Shown piece after piece: positions 54,284-62,986 of a DNA stretch of 64,000 nucleotides. The stretch is from Arcobacter sp. F155 (GTDB lineage Bacteria > Campylobacterota > Campylobacteria > Campylobacterales > Arcobacteraceae). Made by a program: the position numbers and the translations under genes. Each line of letters starts with the position of its first letter. Within the stretch, counting starts at the first letter, position 1. The stretch is taken from the NCBI RefSeq assembly GCF_004116455.1, contig NZ_PDJU01000001.1, positions 62,001-126,000 on the forward strand, written 5' to 3'. The notes under the pieces are model-generated. The model saw nothing but the letters and a program-made list of their open reading frames with translations, ran no database searches and was not told the DNA's origin.

Positions 54284-55348
54284 TTATTGTTGTTCCCACC
54301 ACTTTTGTGTTTGTTTATACTTTAGTAAAGAAATAATCTCTCCCATTTTGGGATGAGTTATTAAAATATTTTTTTCTCTAGCTTCTTTAGAAATTTTTTT
54401 TAAAGGTTCATTCCAAGCATGATTTGAGAGTTTAAAACTACTGTTATGTATAGGAAAAAGTATTTTTCCTTTTAAATCTTGATGAGCCCTTATTGTCTCT
54501 TCAGGCATCATATGAACTTCTTTCCAGCGTTCATTATAAGCTCCGGCTTCTAAAAACGTCATATCAAAGGGACCAAACTTATCTGCAATTTTTTTAAAAC
54601 CACTAAAATATCCCGTATCTCCACTAAAAAAGATTTTAGATTCCGAAGAGTTAATAACCCATGAAGACCAAAAAGTCTTATTTCTATCAAATAAGCCACG
54701 CCCTGAAAAATGTTGTGCTGGGGTTGCAGTTAATGAAAGGCTTCCTTTTGTACAAGATTGCCACCAATCTAGTTCACATACTTTCATAGTATCTATGCCT
54801 AAGTCTAATAAGTTTTGTTTTACTCCAAGAGTAGTATAAAAATGTCCTACTTTATCTTTAAGTTTTACGATACTTGGGGCATCTAAATGGTCGTAATGAT
54901 TATGTGAAATAATAACTATATCTATAAAAGGCAACTCTTCAATGGTAATTGGTAATTTATGAAATCTTGTAGGAGCAACAAAAGGAAAAGGTGTAATTGA
55001 CTCAGAGAATACTGGGTCAGTTAAAATATATTTATTATCTACTTTAAATAGTAAAGTTGAATGTACCAATCTAACTACAGAGTTATTAGGCATATTTTCA
55101 ATATCTTTAGAGGTTAGTTTAACAATTGGAATTGTATTATCTTCTGGTATTTTGTTTTCAGTTTTATCTGTCAAAAAAGCCCATACGTTGGACAAAAAGG
55201 TACTAAAACTTGAATCATAACTCATTTCAAGGTTTTTAAATACACCATTTTCATAGTGTTGTTTTGAACTTGTTAACTTCTTTGTGTTTTGTGCACAACT
55301 TGACATGAAAACTCCTGTTAAAAAAATCAAAAAAAAGTATCGATTCAT
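54284..55348 (-). CDS. MBL-fold metallo-hydrolase lipoprotein (UlaG/NAPE-PLD-like)
   Basis: 354 residues beginning with a lipoprotein signal (FLIFLTGVFMSSC, cleaved before Cys18). The metallo-beta-lactamase core has HSTLLFKVDNKYILTDPVFS, the metal motif ISHNHYDHLD, FFSGDTGYF, FLEAGAYNERW and FPIHNSSF. This form is close to the NAPE-PLD/YtnP-type group of membrane-associated hydrolases. Substrate unknown; location is the periplasmic face of a membrane. It is the last gene of a six-gene minus-strand operon. Confidence 0.88.
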   Translation of the reverse strand: MNRYFFLIFLTGVFMSSCAQNTKKLTSSKQHYENGVFKNLEMSYDSSFSTFLSNVWAFLTDKTENKIPEDNTIPIVKLTSKDIENMPNNSVVRLVHSTLLFKVDNKYILTDPVFSESITPFPFVAPTRFHKLPITIEELPFIDIVIISHNHYDHLDAPSIVKLKDKVGHFYTTLGVKQNLLDLGIDTMKVCELDWWQSCTKGSLSLTATPAQHFSGRGLFDRNKTFWSSWVINSSESKIFFSGDTGYFSGFKKIADKFGPFDMTFLEAGAYNERWKEVHMMPEETIRAHQDLKGKILFPIHNSSFKLSNHAWNEPLKKISKEAREKNILITHPKMGEIISLLKYKQTQKWWEQQ

Positions 55349-55356
55349 ATTTTAGT

Positions 55357-56541
55357 CTATCTATTTTTGACTGTGTAAAATGCAGTAATACTTGACATTA
55401 TTGCAGAAATAGCTAAAATTATGGCACTAAAAACAAATGTTATCTCATATCCATATGCATCGAATAACAGTCCACCAAGTGCTGCTCCTAAAGTAATAGA
55501 TAATTGAATAACTGCAACCATTAATCCACCACCAGCTTCTGCATCATTTGGTAGTGTTTGACTAAGCCAAGTCCACCAAGCAACTGGGGCTGAAGTTGCA
55601 AATAGTCCCCATAGACTTATTAATATAAATACCCAAGTAACAGAGTTTCCAAATAAAATAAAACCTATAGCAAGAAACATCATTAAAAAAGGAATAACTA
55701 TTAGTAAACTAAATAGTTTTGTTTTTAATAGGTTTCCAATAATAAATGTTCCAATTAAGCCTGCAATACCTAAAGCTAAAAGAGCTAAAGATATCATCTG
55801 AACATCTAGTTTTGTTTTTACTTCTAAAAAGGGTCTTAGATAAGTAAAAAGAGAAAATACTCCCATAAAAAATAACATAACCGAAACTATTCCTAGAGTA
55901 ACTTTCCATTGTTTTAAAAGTTTAAATACACTGCTTAGTTTTGGTCTATGGCCATAAGAGTGCTGTGATGGTAATGATGGCATAGATTTATATTGCCAAA
56001 TAAATGCAATAATTGCAATTGGAACAATACAAAAAAATGCTCCTCTCCATCCAATAATTCCACCTAAATAACTTCCAAGAGGTGCAGCAATTGTTGTTGC
56101 TAATGCATTTCCGCCATTTATAATAGCAAGTGCTTTTGGAACTTTATCTTTAGGAACAAGTCTCATTGCAGTTGCAGCAGACATAGACCAAAAACCACCT
56201 ATACAAATACCTAGAATTGCTCTTCCTATCATCAAAATTGTTGCATTTGGTGCAAAAGCAACTATTATTCCTGATATTCCCATTAAAATAGTAAAAAATA
56301 GAAGTATACTTTTTCTATCGATTTTACCTACTATAGTAGTAAGAAATAAACTTGTAAAGAGTGCAAATAGCCCGGAAATAGATATTGATTGACCTGCATA
56401 TCCTTCAGTAATTGTTAAATCATTAGCAATAGGTGTAAGTAGACTTACTGGCATAAACTCTGATGCAATTAAGACAAAAGCACAAAGTGCCATTGCCCAA
56501 ACTGCTCCCCAGATAGGATTAACTTCTTTTTTTTCTTTCAT
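55357..56541 (-). CDS. MFS efflux transporter, SotB/AraJ type
   Basis: Twelve-helix MFS protein of 394 residues. LCAFVLIASEFMPVSLLTPIANDLTITEGYAGQSISISG is typical of the DHA1/SotB-AraJ group (sugar or drug efflux), with GRAILGICIGGFWSMSAATAMRLVPK and GNALATTIAAPLGSYLGGIIGWRGAF. It lies 9 bases downstream of the alcohol dehydrogenase gene and 8 before the MBL gene. Export of a toxic metabolite handled by the neighbouring enzymes is plausible, unproven. Confidence 0.88.
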   Translation of the reverse strand: MKEKKEVNPIWGAVWAMALCAFVLIASEFMPVSLLTPIANDLTITEGYAGQSISISGLFALFTSLFLTTIVGKIDRKSILLFFTILMGISGIIVAFAPNATILMIGRAILGICIGGFWSMSAATAMRLVPKDKVPKALAIINGGNALATTIAAPLGSYLGGIIGWRGAFFCIVPIAIIAFIWQYKSMPSLPSQHSYGHRPKLSSVFKLLKQWKVTLGIVSVMLFFMGVFSLFTYLRPFLEVKTKLDVQMISLALLALGIAGLIGTFIIGNLLKTKLFSLLIVIPFLMMFLAIGFILFGNSVTWVFILISLWGLFATSAPVAWWTWLSQTLPNDAEAGGGLMVAVIQLSITLGAALGGLLFDAYGYEITFVFSAIILAISAIMSSITAFYTVKNR

Positions 56542-56550
56542 TATTATCTT

Positions 56551-57720
56551 TTATATAGTAGCAGTATCGATTACGTATCTATATCTAGCTTTTTTGTTTT
56601 CAACATTTTTCCAAGCCTGAGTGATTTCTTGGGCTTTAATTATTTGAATCTCTGGTAAAACATCATTTTTTGCACAATAATCAACCATTTCTTGTGTTTC
56701 TTTCATCCCACCAATAAGTGAAGCATTAAAATTAACTCTATTAAAAGCAAGCCCAATATTACTTAGTGTAAGTTCAAATCCTATAGGCATACCAACCATA
56801 GTAAAGTAACCATAAGGCTTAACAGCATTTGCATAAGCAGCTACATTAAACTGATAAGGAATAGTTGAAATCATATAATCTAATTGTCCAGCATATGGTT
56901 GAATAGCTTTTAACTCTTCATCAACTACAATTACTTCTTTTGCTCCAAAACCTTTGATATCTTGTACTTTATCAGCACTTGTCGTGAAGGCATAAACTTG
57001 GGCACCTTTTGAAACAGCAATTTTAACAGCTAGGTGTCCTAGTCCACCAATTCCAGCAACACCAACTTTATCACCTTTTTTAATGTCTGCTTTTATTAAT
57101 GGTGAATAAGTAGTAATACCAGCGCATAATAGTGGGGCTGCTTTTTCAAAACTAATATTATCTGGTAAATGTACTGCAAAATGATCTCTTACAACTAAGT
57201 GTGTAGAGTATCCACCTTGAGTGATACCAGTAGGCTCTTTTTCTTCTGGATAACCATATGTAAATTTAGTATCTGGATGATATTGCTCTTCTTCACAAGT
57301 TGTACAACCATTTACCATACAACCAACACCAGCTCTATCACCAACTTTAAATTTTCTTACATTTTTCCCAACTTGTGTTACAACACCGGCAATCTCATGA
57401 CCTGGCACTTGTGGATATTGTTGTTTTCCCCAGTGACCTTTTTCTTGGTGAATATCTGAGTGACAAATACTTGCTGCTTTAATTTCTATTAAAATATCAT
57501 TATCTTCAACAGGTCTTCTTTCAAACTCCCAAGGTTTGATTTCTCCTGATTCATCAAATGCTGCATATCCTTTTGTTTTTACTGTATTACTCATTTTATT
57601 TCCTTTTGTTTCTGCAAATATATTTACAGGTTGTGTAGTAAATACTACTCCTGCACCAACTAAAGCTGAATTTCTTAAAAATTCTCTTCTTGTTTGTTCT
57701 TGTTTTTTAGTTTTGTTCAT
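56551..57720 (-). CDS. Zinc NAD(P)-dependent alcohol dehydrogenase with Tat leader
   Basis: Medium-chain dehydrogenase (YahK/CAD-like, broad aldehyde reductase). Core motifs from residue 43: SICHSDIHQEKGHWG, GHEIAGVVTQVG, structural zinc cysteines (CMVNGCTTCEEEQ), GVAGIGGLGHLAVKIA for the cofactor. The first 37 residues are a twin-arginine leader (TRREFLRNSALVGAGVVFTT). An internal ATG at 57594, residue 43, has AAAAGGA at ideal spacing and would give the standard cytoplasmic enzyme. Dual products or a recently added leader are both possible. Length without the leader (347) fits the family. Confidence 0.88.
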   Translation of the reverse strand: MNKTKKQEQTRREFLRNSALVGAGVVFTTQPVNIFAETKGNKMSNTVKTKGYAAFDESGEIKPWEFERRPVEDNDILIEIKAASICHSDIHQEKGHWGKQQYPQVPGHEIAGVVTQVGKNVRKFKVGDRAGVGCMVNGCTTCEEEQYHPDTKFTYGYPEEKEPTGITQGGYSTHLVVRDHFAVHLPDNISFEKAAPLLCAGITTYSPLIKADIKKGDKVGVAGIGGLGHLAVKIAVSKGAQVYAFTTSADKVQDIKGFGAKEVIVVDEELKAIQPYAGQLDYMISTIPYQFNVAAYANAVKPYGYFTMVGMPIGFELTLSNIGLAFNRVNFNASLIGGMKETQEMVDYCAKNDVLPEIQIIKAQEITQAWKNVENKKARYRYVIDTATI

Positions 57721-57751
57721 ATTTAAGCCTTTTAAGTAGAAAGACTGTGGC

Positions 57752-58189
57752 TTATTTTAAGTTATTATAATACTCATCATCCACAGGTTCAAGCCATTCA
57801 TTTGAAGTCTCTTCTCCAGGAATCTCAACAGAGATATGACTAAACCAACTATCTTTTTTAGCTCCATGCCAGTGTTTTGTATTTGGTGGAATAATTCCAA
57901 TTGAACCTTCTTTTAACTCTTGCGGTTCTTGTCCTTCTAGAACTAGCCACCCTTCACCTGCTGTACAAATAAGCATTTGTCCACCACCACTTTTCGCTTT
58001 GTGGATATGCCAGTTATTTCTACAGGCTGGTTCAAATGTCACATTTGCCATGAAAATAGGAGCTTCACCTGGTTTAACTAAAAAATTTAAAAATGAATCT
58101 CCAATGAAATATTTAGCATAGTTATCATTTGGTACACCAGTACCAAACATATTTGCTTTTTCAAATTCATCTTTATTTAAATATTTCAT
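57752..58189 (-). CDS. Cupin-domain protein
   Basis: 145-residue single-domain cupin. The metal site is WHIHKAKSGGGQMLI (His, His, Gln) and KHWHGA (His), the usual pattern of small cupins found with carboxymuconolactone decarboxylases and oxidoreductases. No leader. It may bind a metal and an aldehyde- or enol-type compound; activity is unknown. GGAGGACAT lies before the ATG. It is 31 bases upstream of the alcohol dehydrogenase in the same operon. Confidence 0.85.
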   Translation of the reverse strand: MKYLNKDEFEKANMFGTGVPNDNYAKYFIGDSFLNFLVKPGEAPIFMANVTFEPACRNNWHIHKAKSGGGQMLICTAGEGWLVLEGQEPQELKEGSIGIIPPNTKHWHGAKKDSWFSHISVEIPGEETSNEWLEPVDDEYYNNLK

Positions 58190-58207
58190 AATGTCCTCCT
58201 AAAAATA

Positions 58208-58618
58208 TTATTGTTTATCTATTTTAATTGTTCCACTCATTTTAGATATATATTCTAAGCCTGAGGTACACTCTCCTAATTCATATAAACCACTTGCACT
58301 TCCAAAGTCTTTATAAAACATAACTACATCTGCCCATGGAGCATAATAAGCTAGTGTTCCATTTTTAGCATTTGCTTTTGGAGTGTTGTTAACTGATAAC
58401 TTTGTTGGTGGATAAAAAATCTTTTCATTATCTCCAAAGTTTTCAACTGCAATAGTTAGTGGTAATTGTGAATATAAGTCTTTTGAAGCTTGTGAATTAT
58501 TTAATTCAAAAACTGTAGTATTTCCATTTGAAACTACACTTATTTTCATTTTTTTTCCTTGTTTGGCATAAGATATTGTTGTAAGTAGAATCAACAAACT
58601 ATAAAGTAATTTTTTCAT
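58208..58618 (-). CDS. Exported cyclophilin-like fold protein
   Basis: 136 residues. The Sec leader is MKKLLYSLLILLTTISYA. The mature part matches the cyclophilin-like family (PF18050-type) by FELNNSQASKDLYSQLPLTI, EKIFYPPTKL, GTLAYYAPWADVVMFYKDFG, GLYELGECTSG. An internal ATG at 58549 (residue 24), right at the domain start, has AAGGA 6 bases upstream, the same arrangement as in the alcohol dehydrogenase two genes on. Such proteins often sit in AraC-linked oxidoreductase clusters, function unknown. Confidence 0.82.
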   Translation of the reverse strand: MKKLLYSLLILLTTISYAKQGKKMKISVVSNGNTTVFELNNSQASKDLYSQLPLTIAVENFGDNEKIFYPPTKLSVNNTPKANAKNGTLAYYAPWADVVMFYKDFGSASGLYELGECTSGLEYISKMSGTIKIDKQ

Positions 58619-58696
58619 TTATCACTCTTTTATTTTTATTATAATCCATTTTTTAATATAAAGGATAGACAGATTCTCTATGTGTATTGCCTATTT

Positions 58697-59881
58697 CTAT
58701 AAATTTGTATGCTTTGGGTTTTTTGCAAAAATAAGTGTTGTGATACAAACTATAAATGCTAAAACTCCATAGAATATTGATACATGAAATAGATTCATAT
58801 AGTGTGAAAGTTGACCTGCAATAAAACTTGATACTGCTGCTCCTGTATATGAAGTTGCATATATTAATGACAATACACCAGCTCTTTGTTTTATATTTAT
58901 ATCTGCAAGAAGTGAACGAATACTTCCTGTTAAAACTGCACCTTGTGATGCTCCTGCAATTGCACTAGATAAAATAAATAGTGAAATCATAGATAGTTTT
59001 AAAGAAGCTAATATTCCAAAAACAGCAAATGTAAAAATAACCATTCCTATTCTTTGTGCATTTGCAGAAGTTAATTTAGTAGTTAAAGGACCTCCAATTG
59101 CACTAGGAAGTAAATATGATGAAAATAAAATAGCAACCATAAGAGTACTATGTGTTCCTAATTGGTCAACTGCAATAGATGGTCCAAATGCTTGATAAAA
59201 AGCACCCATAGCCCAAGTTGCAACAAAAGTAGATGCTGCAATAGGATAAAGTCTTTTGTCTGTTTGAGGCAAAGAAAATTTTGGTTTAAGCGATTTTATT
59301 AAGCCTTTATTTTTCTTGACGGACTCTTTGCTAAACATAATTAGTATTGAACAAAGACCTAGAATACATAATATAACTACATAACATAAAGCTCTAGGAT
59401 AAGGTGCAAATTCAACTAAACTTCCACTCATAAGTGCACCTAAAGTAAGACCTACCATAGGAGAATTACTTATAATTGCAGAAGGAATCCAAGATGGTAA
59501 ACCATGGGCTGAATCAACTATATATGAGCTGATAGCACTTGAAGCAAGCCCACAAGCAATACCTAGCAATAATCTTGCAATGATTAGTGATTGAGCAGAA
59601 TCAATATCTAATAACATAAGTGTTGATATAAAGGTAAGTACAAAAATTAAAAAAGCAACTGGTTTTCTACCTAAATGATTTGATACTCTTCCAAATATTA
59701 AAAGAGCTGAAATAGCTCCAATAAAATAAACAACAGCAGTAAGTGCTAAATCATTATATGTTAAGCCTTCTTCTTGTCTATATATGTCATACAATGGGAT
59801 AGGTGCTGCAGAAGCTGCAAAAACCATAAGAAAAGAGAATGTTGAAGCAATAAATGAGATATTTAATTTATATTTTTTGAT
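58697..59881 (-). CDS. MFS transporter with non-AUG start (ATC)
   Basis: About 394 residues. The first usable ATG (59827) would cut TM1 in half, since MVFAASAAPIPLYDIYRQ begins mid-helix. Upstream the frame continues KKYKLNISFIASTFSFL, a good TM1 start, back to an ATC at 59881 that lies 5 bases after AGGAG, exactly where ATG belongs. So the gene either uses a rare ATC start or has lost its ATG. Motif GRVSNHLGRKPVA lies between TM2 and TM3. The substrate is unknown. It is the first gene of the six-gene operon divergent from yqhD. Confidence 0.8.
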   Translation of the reverse strand: MKKYKLNISFIASTFSFLMVFAASAAPIPLYDIYRQEEGLTYNDLALTAVVYFIGAISALLIFGRVSNHLGRKPVAFLIFVLTFISTLMLLDIDSAQSLIIARLLLGIACGLASSAISSYIVDSAHGLPSWIPSAIISNSPMVGLTLGALMSGSLVEFAPYPRALCYVVILCILGLCSILIMFSKESVKKNKGLIKSLKPKFSLPQTDKRLYPIAASTFVATWAMGAFYQAFGPSIAVDQLGTHSTLMVAILFSSYLLPSAIGGPLTTKLTSANAQRIGMVIFTFAVFGILASLKLSMISLFILSSAIAGASQGAVLTGSIRSLLADINIKQRAGVLSLIYATSYTGAAVSSFIAGQLSHYMNLFHVSIFYGVLAFIVCITTLIFAKNPKHTNL

Positions 59882-59942
59882 TATTTCTCCTAACAGTAAT
59901 ATCTATAGGTCATTATAAATAAGATTAAAAAAATAGAATAGA

Positions 59943-59971
59943 AGAATTATCCATACTAATTGTCTAATTCT
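59943..59971. promoter_or_regulatory. Inverted repeat in the yqhD/operon divergent promoter
   Basis: AGAATTA (59943-59949) and TAATTCT (59965-59971) are inverted with a 15-base centre. They lie between the two divergent transcripts, a possible site for the nearby AraC regulator or a MarR-like dimer. The rest of this 206-base gap is AT-rich promoter sequence with no small ORF that I can support. Confidence 0.4.
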
Positions 59972-60047
59972 CTAAGTTTAAATTTTATTTGTAGAATTTG
60001 GTATAAAATTTGGAGAAAATGGTATTCAAATATTTTGATATAACTTT

Positions 60048-60053
60048 TATAAT
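60048..60053 (+). promoter_or_regulatory. -10 box for yqhD
   Basis: TATAAT 35 bases before the yqhD ATG. Confidence 0.55.
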
Positions 60054-60087
60054 ACTCCTGCGAATTTAAATTACAAAGGACAAATAA

Positions 60088-61227
60088 ATGGAGTTTTCTT
60101 TTCATAATCCAACAGGAATAGAGTTTGGAAAAGGTAAAATTAAAGAGATAGCGAACCTAATCCCAAAAGACAAAAAGGTATTAGTAGTATATGGTGGTGG
60201 TTCTATTAAAAATAATGGAGCTTATGACCAAGTAGTTGAAGCTTTAAGTGGACATGAGTGGTTAGAGTTTGGTGGTGTTGAGCCAAACCCAACAGTTGAA
60301 ACTATGAATAAAGCAGTAGAATTAGTAAAAGCTGAGGGTGTTAATTATATCCTTGCAGTTGGTGGTGGTTCTGTTATTGATGGTTCAAAATATCTTGCAG
60401 CAGCATCTTTATATGATGGTGATGGATGGGATTTCCTAGATGGTACAGCAGAAGTTCAAGAAGCTCTTCCTTTAGCAGTTGTATTAACTTTAGCAGCAAC
60501 TGGTTCTGAATCAAATAACTTAACAGTTGTATCAAGAAAAACTACAGATGAAAAAAGAATGTATTTCTCAGATCATTCTTACCCACAATTTGCAGTATTA
60601 GACCCATCATTTATGGGAACTTTATCTGACAGACAATTAGGAAATGGTTTAGTTGATGCATTTGTTCATATTTCTGAGCAATACTTAACAAAAACAAATG
60701 ACCTTTTAGTAAATGATGGTTATGCTGAAACTTTATACAAAGGTTTAGTTACACTAGCTGAAAAATGGAGTGAGAGAAGAACATTATGGTGGCAAGAAAA
60801 CTTAATGCACATCTGTAATCAAGCACTTAACTTCCAATTAGCAAATGGTGTTTGCCAAGACTGGTCAACTCACATTATTGGACATGAATTAACTGCATTT
60901 TATGGATTAGACCATGCAAGATCTTTAGCAGTAATCTTACCTCACTTAATCAGAGAAATGATTGATGAGAAACAAGACAAATTAGCACAATTTGGTAAAA
61001 ATGTATTTGGAATTGAAAACAATAACGAAGCTATTATAGAAAAAATTGAAGAAGTATTTGAATCTGTTGGTGTACCAACTAAATTAACTGCTTATGAGAT
61101 TGATGATAAAGTTGTTGAAAATGTGCATAGTGCATTTAAATCTCATGGTTACACTGAAATTGGAGAAAATGGAACTGTTACTTTAGATAAAGTTGAAAAA
61201 ATTATTAACAGATCTATTGCAGCGTAA
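60088..61227 (+). CDS. yqhD: Iron-type alcohol dehydrogenase / aldehyde reductase YqhD
   Basis: NADPH-dependent aldehyde reductase family, 379 residues, detoxifying short aldehydes. Cofactor motifs are VYGGGSIKNNGAYDQV and AVGGGSVIDGSKYLA, with ATGSESNN. The metal site is complete: GLVDAFVHISEQY (Asp and His), GHELTAFYGLDHARSLAV (two His). In E. coli, yqhD is activated by the adjacent AraC regulator YqhC; here an AraC gene of the YqhC type lies tail-to-tail downstream. AAAGGAC precedes the ATG. Confidence 0.93.
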   Translation: MEFSFHNPTGIEFGKGKIKEIANLIPKDKKVLVVYGGGSIKNNGAYDQVVEALSGHEWLEFGGVEPNPTVETMNKAVELVKAEGVNYILAVGGGSVIDGSKYLAAASLYDGDGWDFLDGTAEVQEALPLAVVLTLAATGSESNNLTVVSRKTTDEKRMYFSDHSYPQFAVLDPSFMGTLSDRQLGNGLVDAFVHISEQYLTKTNDLLVNDGYAETLYKGLVTLAEKWSERRTLWWQENLMHICNQALNFQLANGVCQDWSTHIIGHELTAFYGLDHARSLAVILPHLIREMIDEKQDKLAQFGKNVFGIENNNEAIIEKIEEVFESVGVPTKLTAYEIDDKVVENVHSAFKSHGYTEIGENGTVTLDKVEKIINRSIAA

Positions 61228-61245
61228 GTTTTAACTTACACTACA

Positions 61246-62112
61246 CTAACAAGAGGCTTTTGCCTCTTTTGGTGAAAATCCAAAATAACTTTTAAAATCT
61301 CTACTAAAATGTGATGGGTTATCATAACCTAATTCATTGGCTACATCTACAACTTTATAGTCATATTTTACTAATAAGTCTTTTGCTTTTGTTAGCCTTA
61401 TCTTTTTTATATATTGCAGTGGCGTGTGTGAAGTAATCTTTTTAAAATGATTATGAAATGAAGAAACACTCATATCGCAAACTCTTGCAAGAGTATCTGT
61501 ATCAATATTATCCTTATAGTTATCATGAATAGTTTTTAATGCTTTTGCTATTTTTGATTCCTTGTTCTCTTCTAAAAACATTTTATGTAACATCTTTGCA
61601 TTTTTACCAATGGCAATTCTATAAAATAACTCAGTTAAAACACCATTAGCTAAGATACTTGATTCTTCTTTTGACTCTAAAATATCTAACAGTTTTGAAG
61701 TAGCATCTTCTATTTCATTTGTAACTTTATCAGAAAAAATACCAAAGCTATTTTCATCTTTATTCTTAAAAGAGTCGTGATTTAGTTTTTCAATAATATC
61801 ATACATGATTTTTCTATCTAGCGATATTAGTAAGCAGATAAAAGGTTCTTCTTTTGTTGCATAAGTTTCACACTCTAAGGGTAAGGTTGTAGGAACAACA
61901 AGATAGTTATCACAGTCAAAAGTAAAACTATTATTAGCTAGGTTTGCAATCTTTTTCCCTTGCAAAACAAGGATTAGACATACATCGTAAATTAAAGGGC
62001 TCTTTGGTTCATAGTTTTTAGTTTTAAATATCTTTACACTTTTTAAGTTAGTATCATGGATACCATCTTCAATATGTAGGATTTCTCTATTTTCAATAAT
62101 ACTTTTTTTCAT
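61246..62112 (-). CDS. AraC-family regulator, YqhC-like
   Basis: 288 residues. The N-terminal domain (about 20-170) is the AraC_N type seen in YqhC (YEPKSPLIYDVCLILVLQGKKIANL, YLVVPTTLPLECE, EEPFICLLISLD). The C-terminal HTH pair reads DTLARVCDMSVSSFHNHFKKIT and VANELGYDNPSHFSRDFKSYFGFSPKEA. By context it probably activates yqhD and the six-gene operon in response to aldehydes; that is inference from E. coli YqhC. It converges on yqhD across a shared terminator. Confidence 0.9.
   Translation of the reverse strand: MKKSIIENREILHIEDGIHDTNLKSVKIFKTKNYEPKSPLIYDVCLILVLQGKKIANLANNSFTFDCDNYLVVPTTLPLECETYATKEEPFICLLISLDRKIMYDIIEKLNHDSFKNKDENSFGIFSDKVTNEIEDATSKLLDILESKEESSILANGVLTELFYRIAIGKNAKMLHKMFLEENKESKIAKALKTIHDNYKDNIDTDTLARVCDMSVSSFHNHFKKITSHTPLQYIKKIRLTKAKDLLVKYDYKVVDVANELGYDNPSHFSRDFKSYFGFSPKEAKASC
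61251..61270 (+). terminator. Terminator shared by yqhD and the AraC gene
   Basis: AAGAGGC (61251-61257) pairs with GCCTCTT (61262-61268) around TTTT, followed by TT. It lies 24 bases after yqhD and overlaps the last codons of the convergent AraC gene. Confidence 0.6.
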
Positions 62113-62187
62113 TTCTTTCTTTATAAATAAAATCGTGGAATTTTAATACAACTATGTAATATTATAGATTAAATGAAGTATCTAAAC

Positions 62188-62211
62188 CCTTATACCTTTT
62201 AAAGTATAAGG
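62188..62211. terminator. 8-8-8 inverted repeat after the SDR gene
   Basis: CCTTATAC (62188-62195) and GTATAAGG (62204-62211) are perfect inverted copies. It is 10 bases beyond the SDR stop and 76 bases before the AraC start. Without a T run it could be a weak terminator or an operator of the AraC gene. Confidence 0.4.
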
Positions 62212-62220
62212 ATTATGTTT

Positions 62221-62964
62221 TTATGAAAGGTAAGCTCCACCACAAACAGGTAGATATGTTCCTGTAATATGTGAACTCTCATCTTTTACAAATAGGCTAA
62301 CTGCATTTGCAATATCATCAGGGTTTGCAACTTTTCCGGTTGGAGTAATTGACTTGATAAACTCAATAAACTCTTCTGGTGCACCACTTGTTGCATCAGT
62401 TAAAACTAATCCTGGGGCAATTACATTTGATGTTATTCCATAAGCTCCTAGCTCTTGAGCAAGATATTTATTAAATGAATCAAGTGCTCCTTTTGCTGTT
62501 CCATGTGCAATAAAGCTTGGAAGAGGGTCTTCTGATAGAGTACTAGAAATAAATACTAATCTTCCAAACTTCTTTTTAATCATTGATTTAGTTGCAAGTT
62601 TAGAACAAGCATATGCTGCATGCATTTCATCATTTAATTTTTGAGAGAACTCTTCCCAAGTCTGTTCTACAAATGGTTTTGGTACAAAATTCATATTTGC
62701 ATTTGATACAAGAATATCAATACCACCATGATTTTCTTCAATTTCATTAAACATCGCTTCTAATTGTGCATCATCTCTTATATCTGCTTGTATAGCAACA
62801 GCTTCTCCACCGTTGAAGTTTATTTCATTTACAAGTTCATTTGCAACTTCAGTACTATTTACATAGTTAATGATTACTTTGTAGCCTTCATTTGCTAGTT
62901 TTTTGGCTGTTGCAGCGCCAATTCCTCTAGCCCCACCTGTTATTAAAACATTTTTTTTCGACAT
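62221..62964 (-). CDS. SDR-family oxidoreductase with His in place of catalytic Tyr
   Basis: Short-chain dehydrogenase of 247 residues. The cofactor motif is ITGGARGIGAATAKKLA, then SNANMNFVP (for NNAG), FISSTLSED with the catalytic Ser, and AHGTAKGALDSFNKYLA, where the YxxxK pair reads HxxxK. The C terminus NVIAPGLVLTD and THITGTYLPVCGG is normal. Tyr is the usual proton donor, so activity may be altered, or this is a subfamily that uses His. It is divergent from a MarR gene with two operators between them. AAGGA precedes the ATG. Confidence 0.88.
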   Translation of the reverse strand: MSKKNVLITGGARGIGAATAKKLANEGYKVIINYVNSTEVANELVNEINFNGGEAVAIQADIRDDAQLEAMFNEIEENHGGIDILVSNANMNFVPKPFVEQTWEEFSQKLNDEMHAAYACSKLATKSMIKKKFGRLVFISSTLSEDPLPSFIAHGTAKGALDSFNKYLAQELGAYGITSNVIAPGLVLTDATSGAPEEFIEFIKSITPTGKVANPDDIANAVSLFVKDESSHITGTYLPVCGGAYLS

Positions 62965-62986
62965 ATAAAATCCTTTGTTGGTTAAA

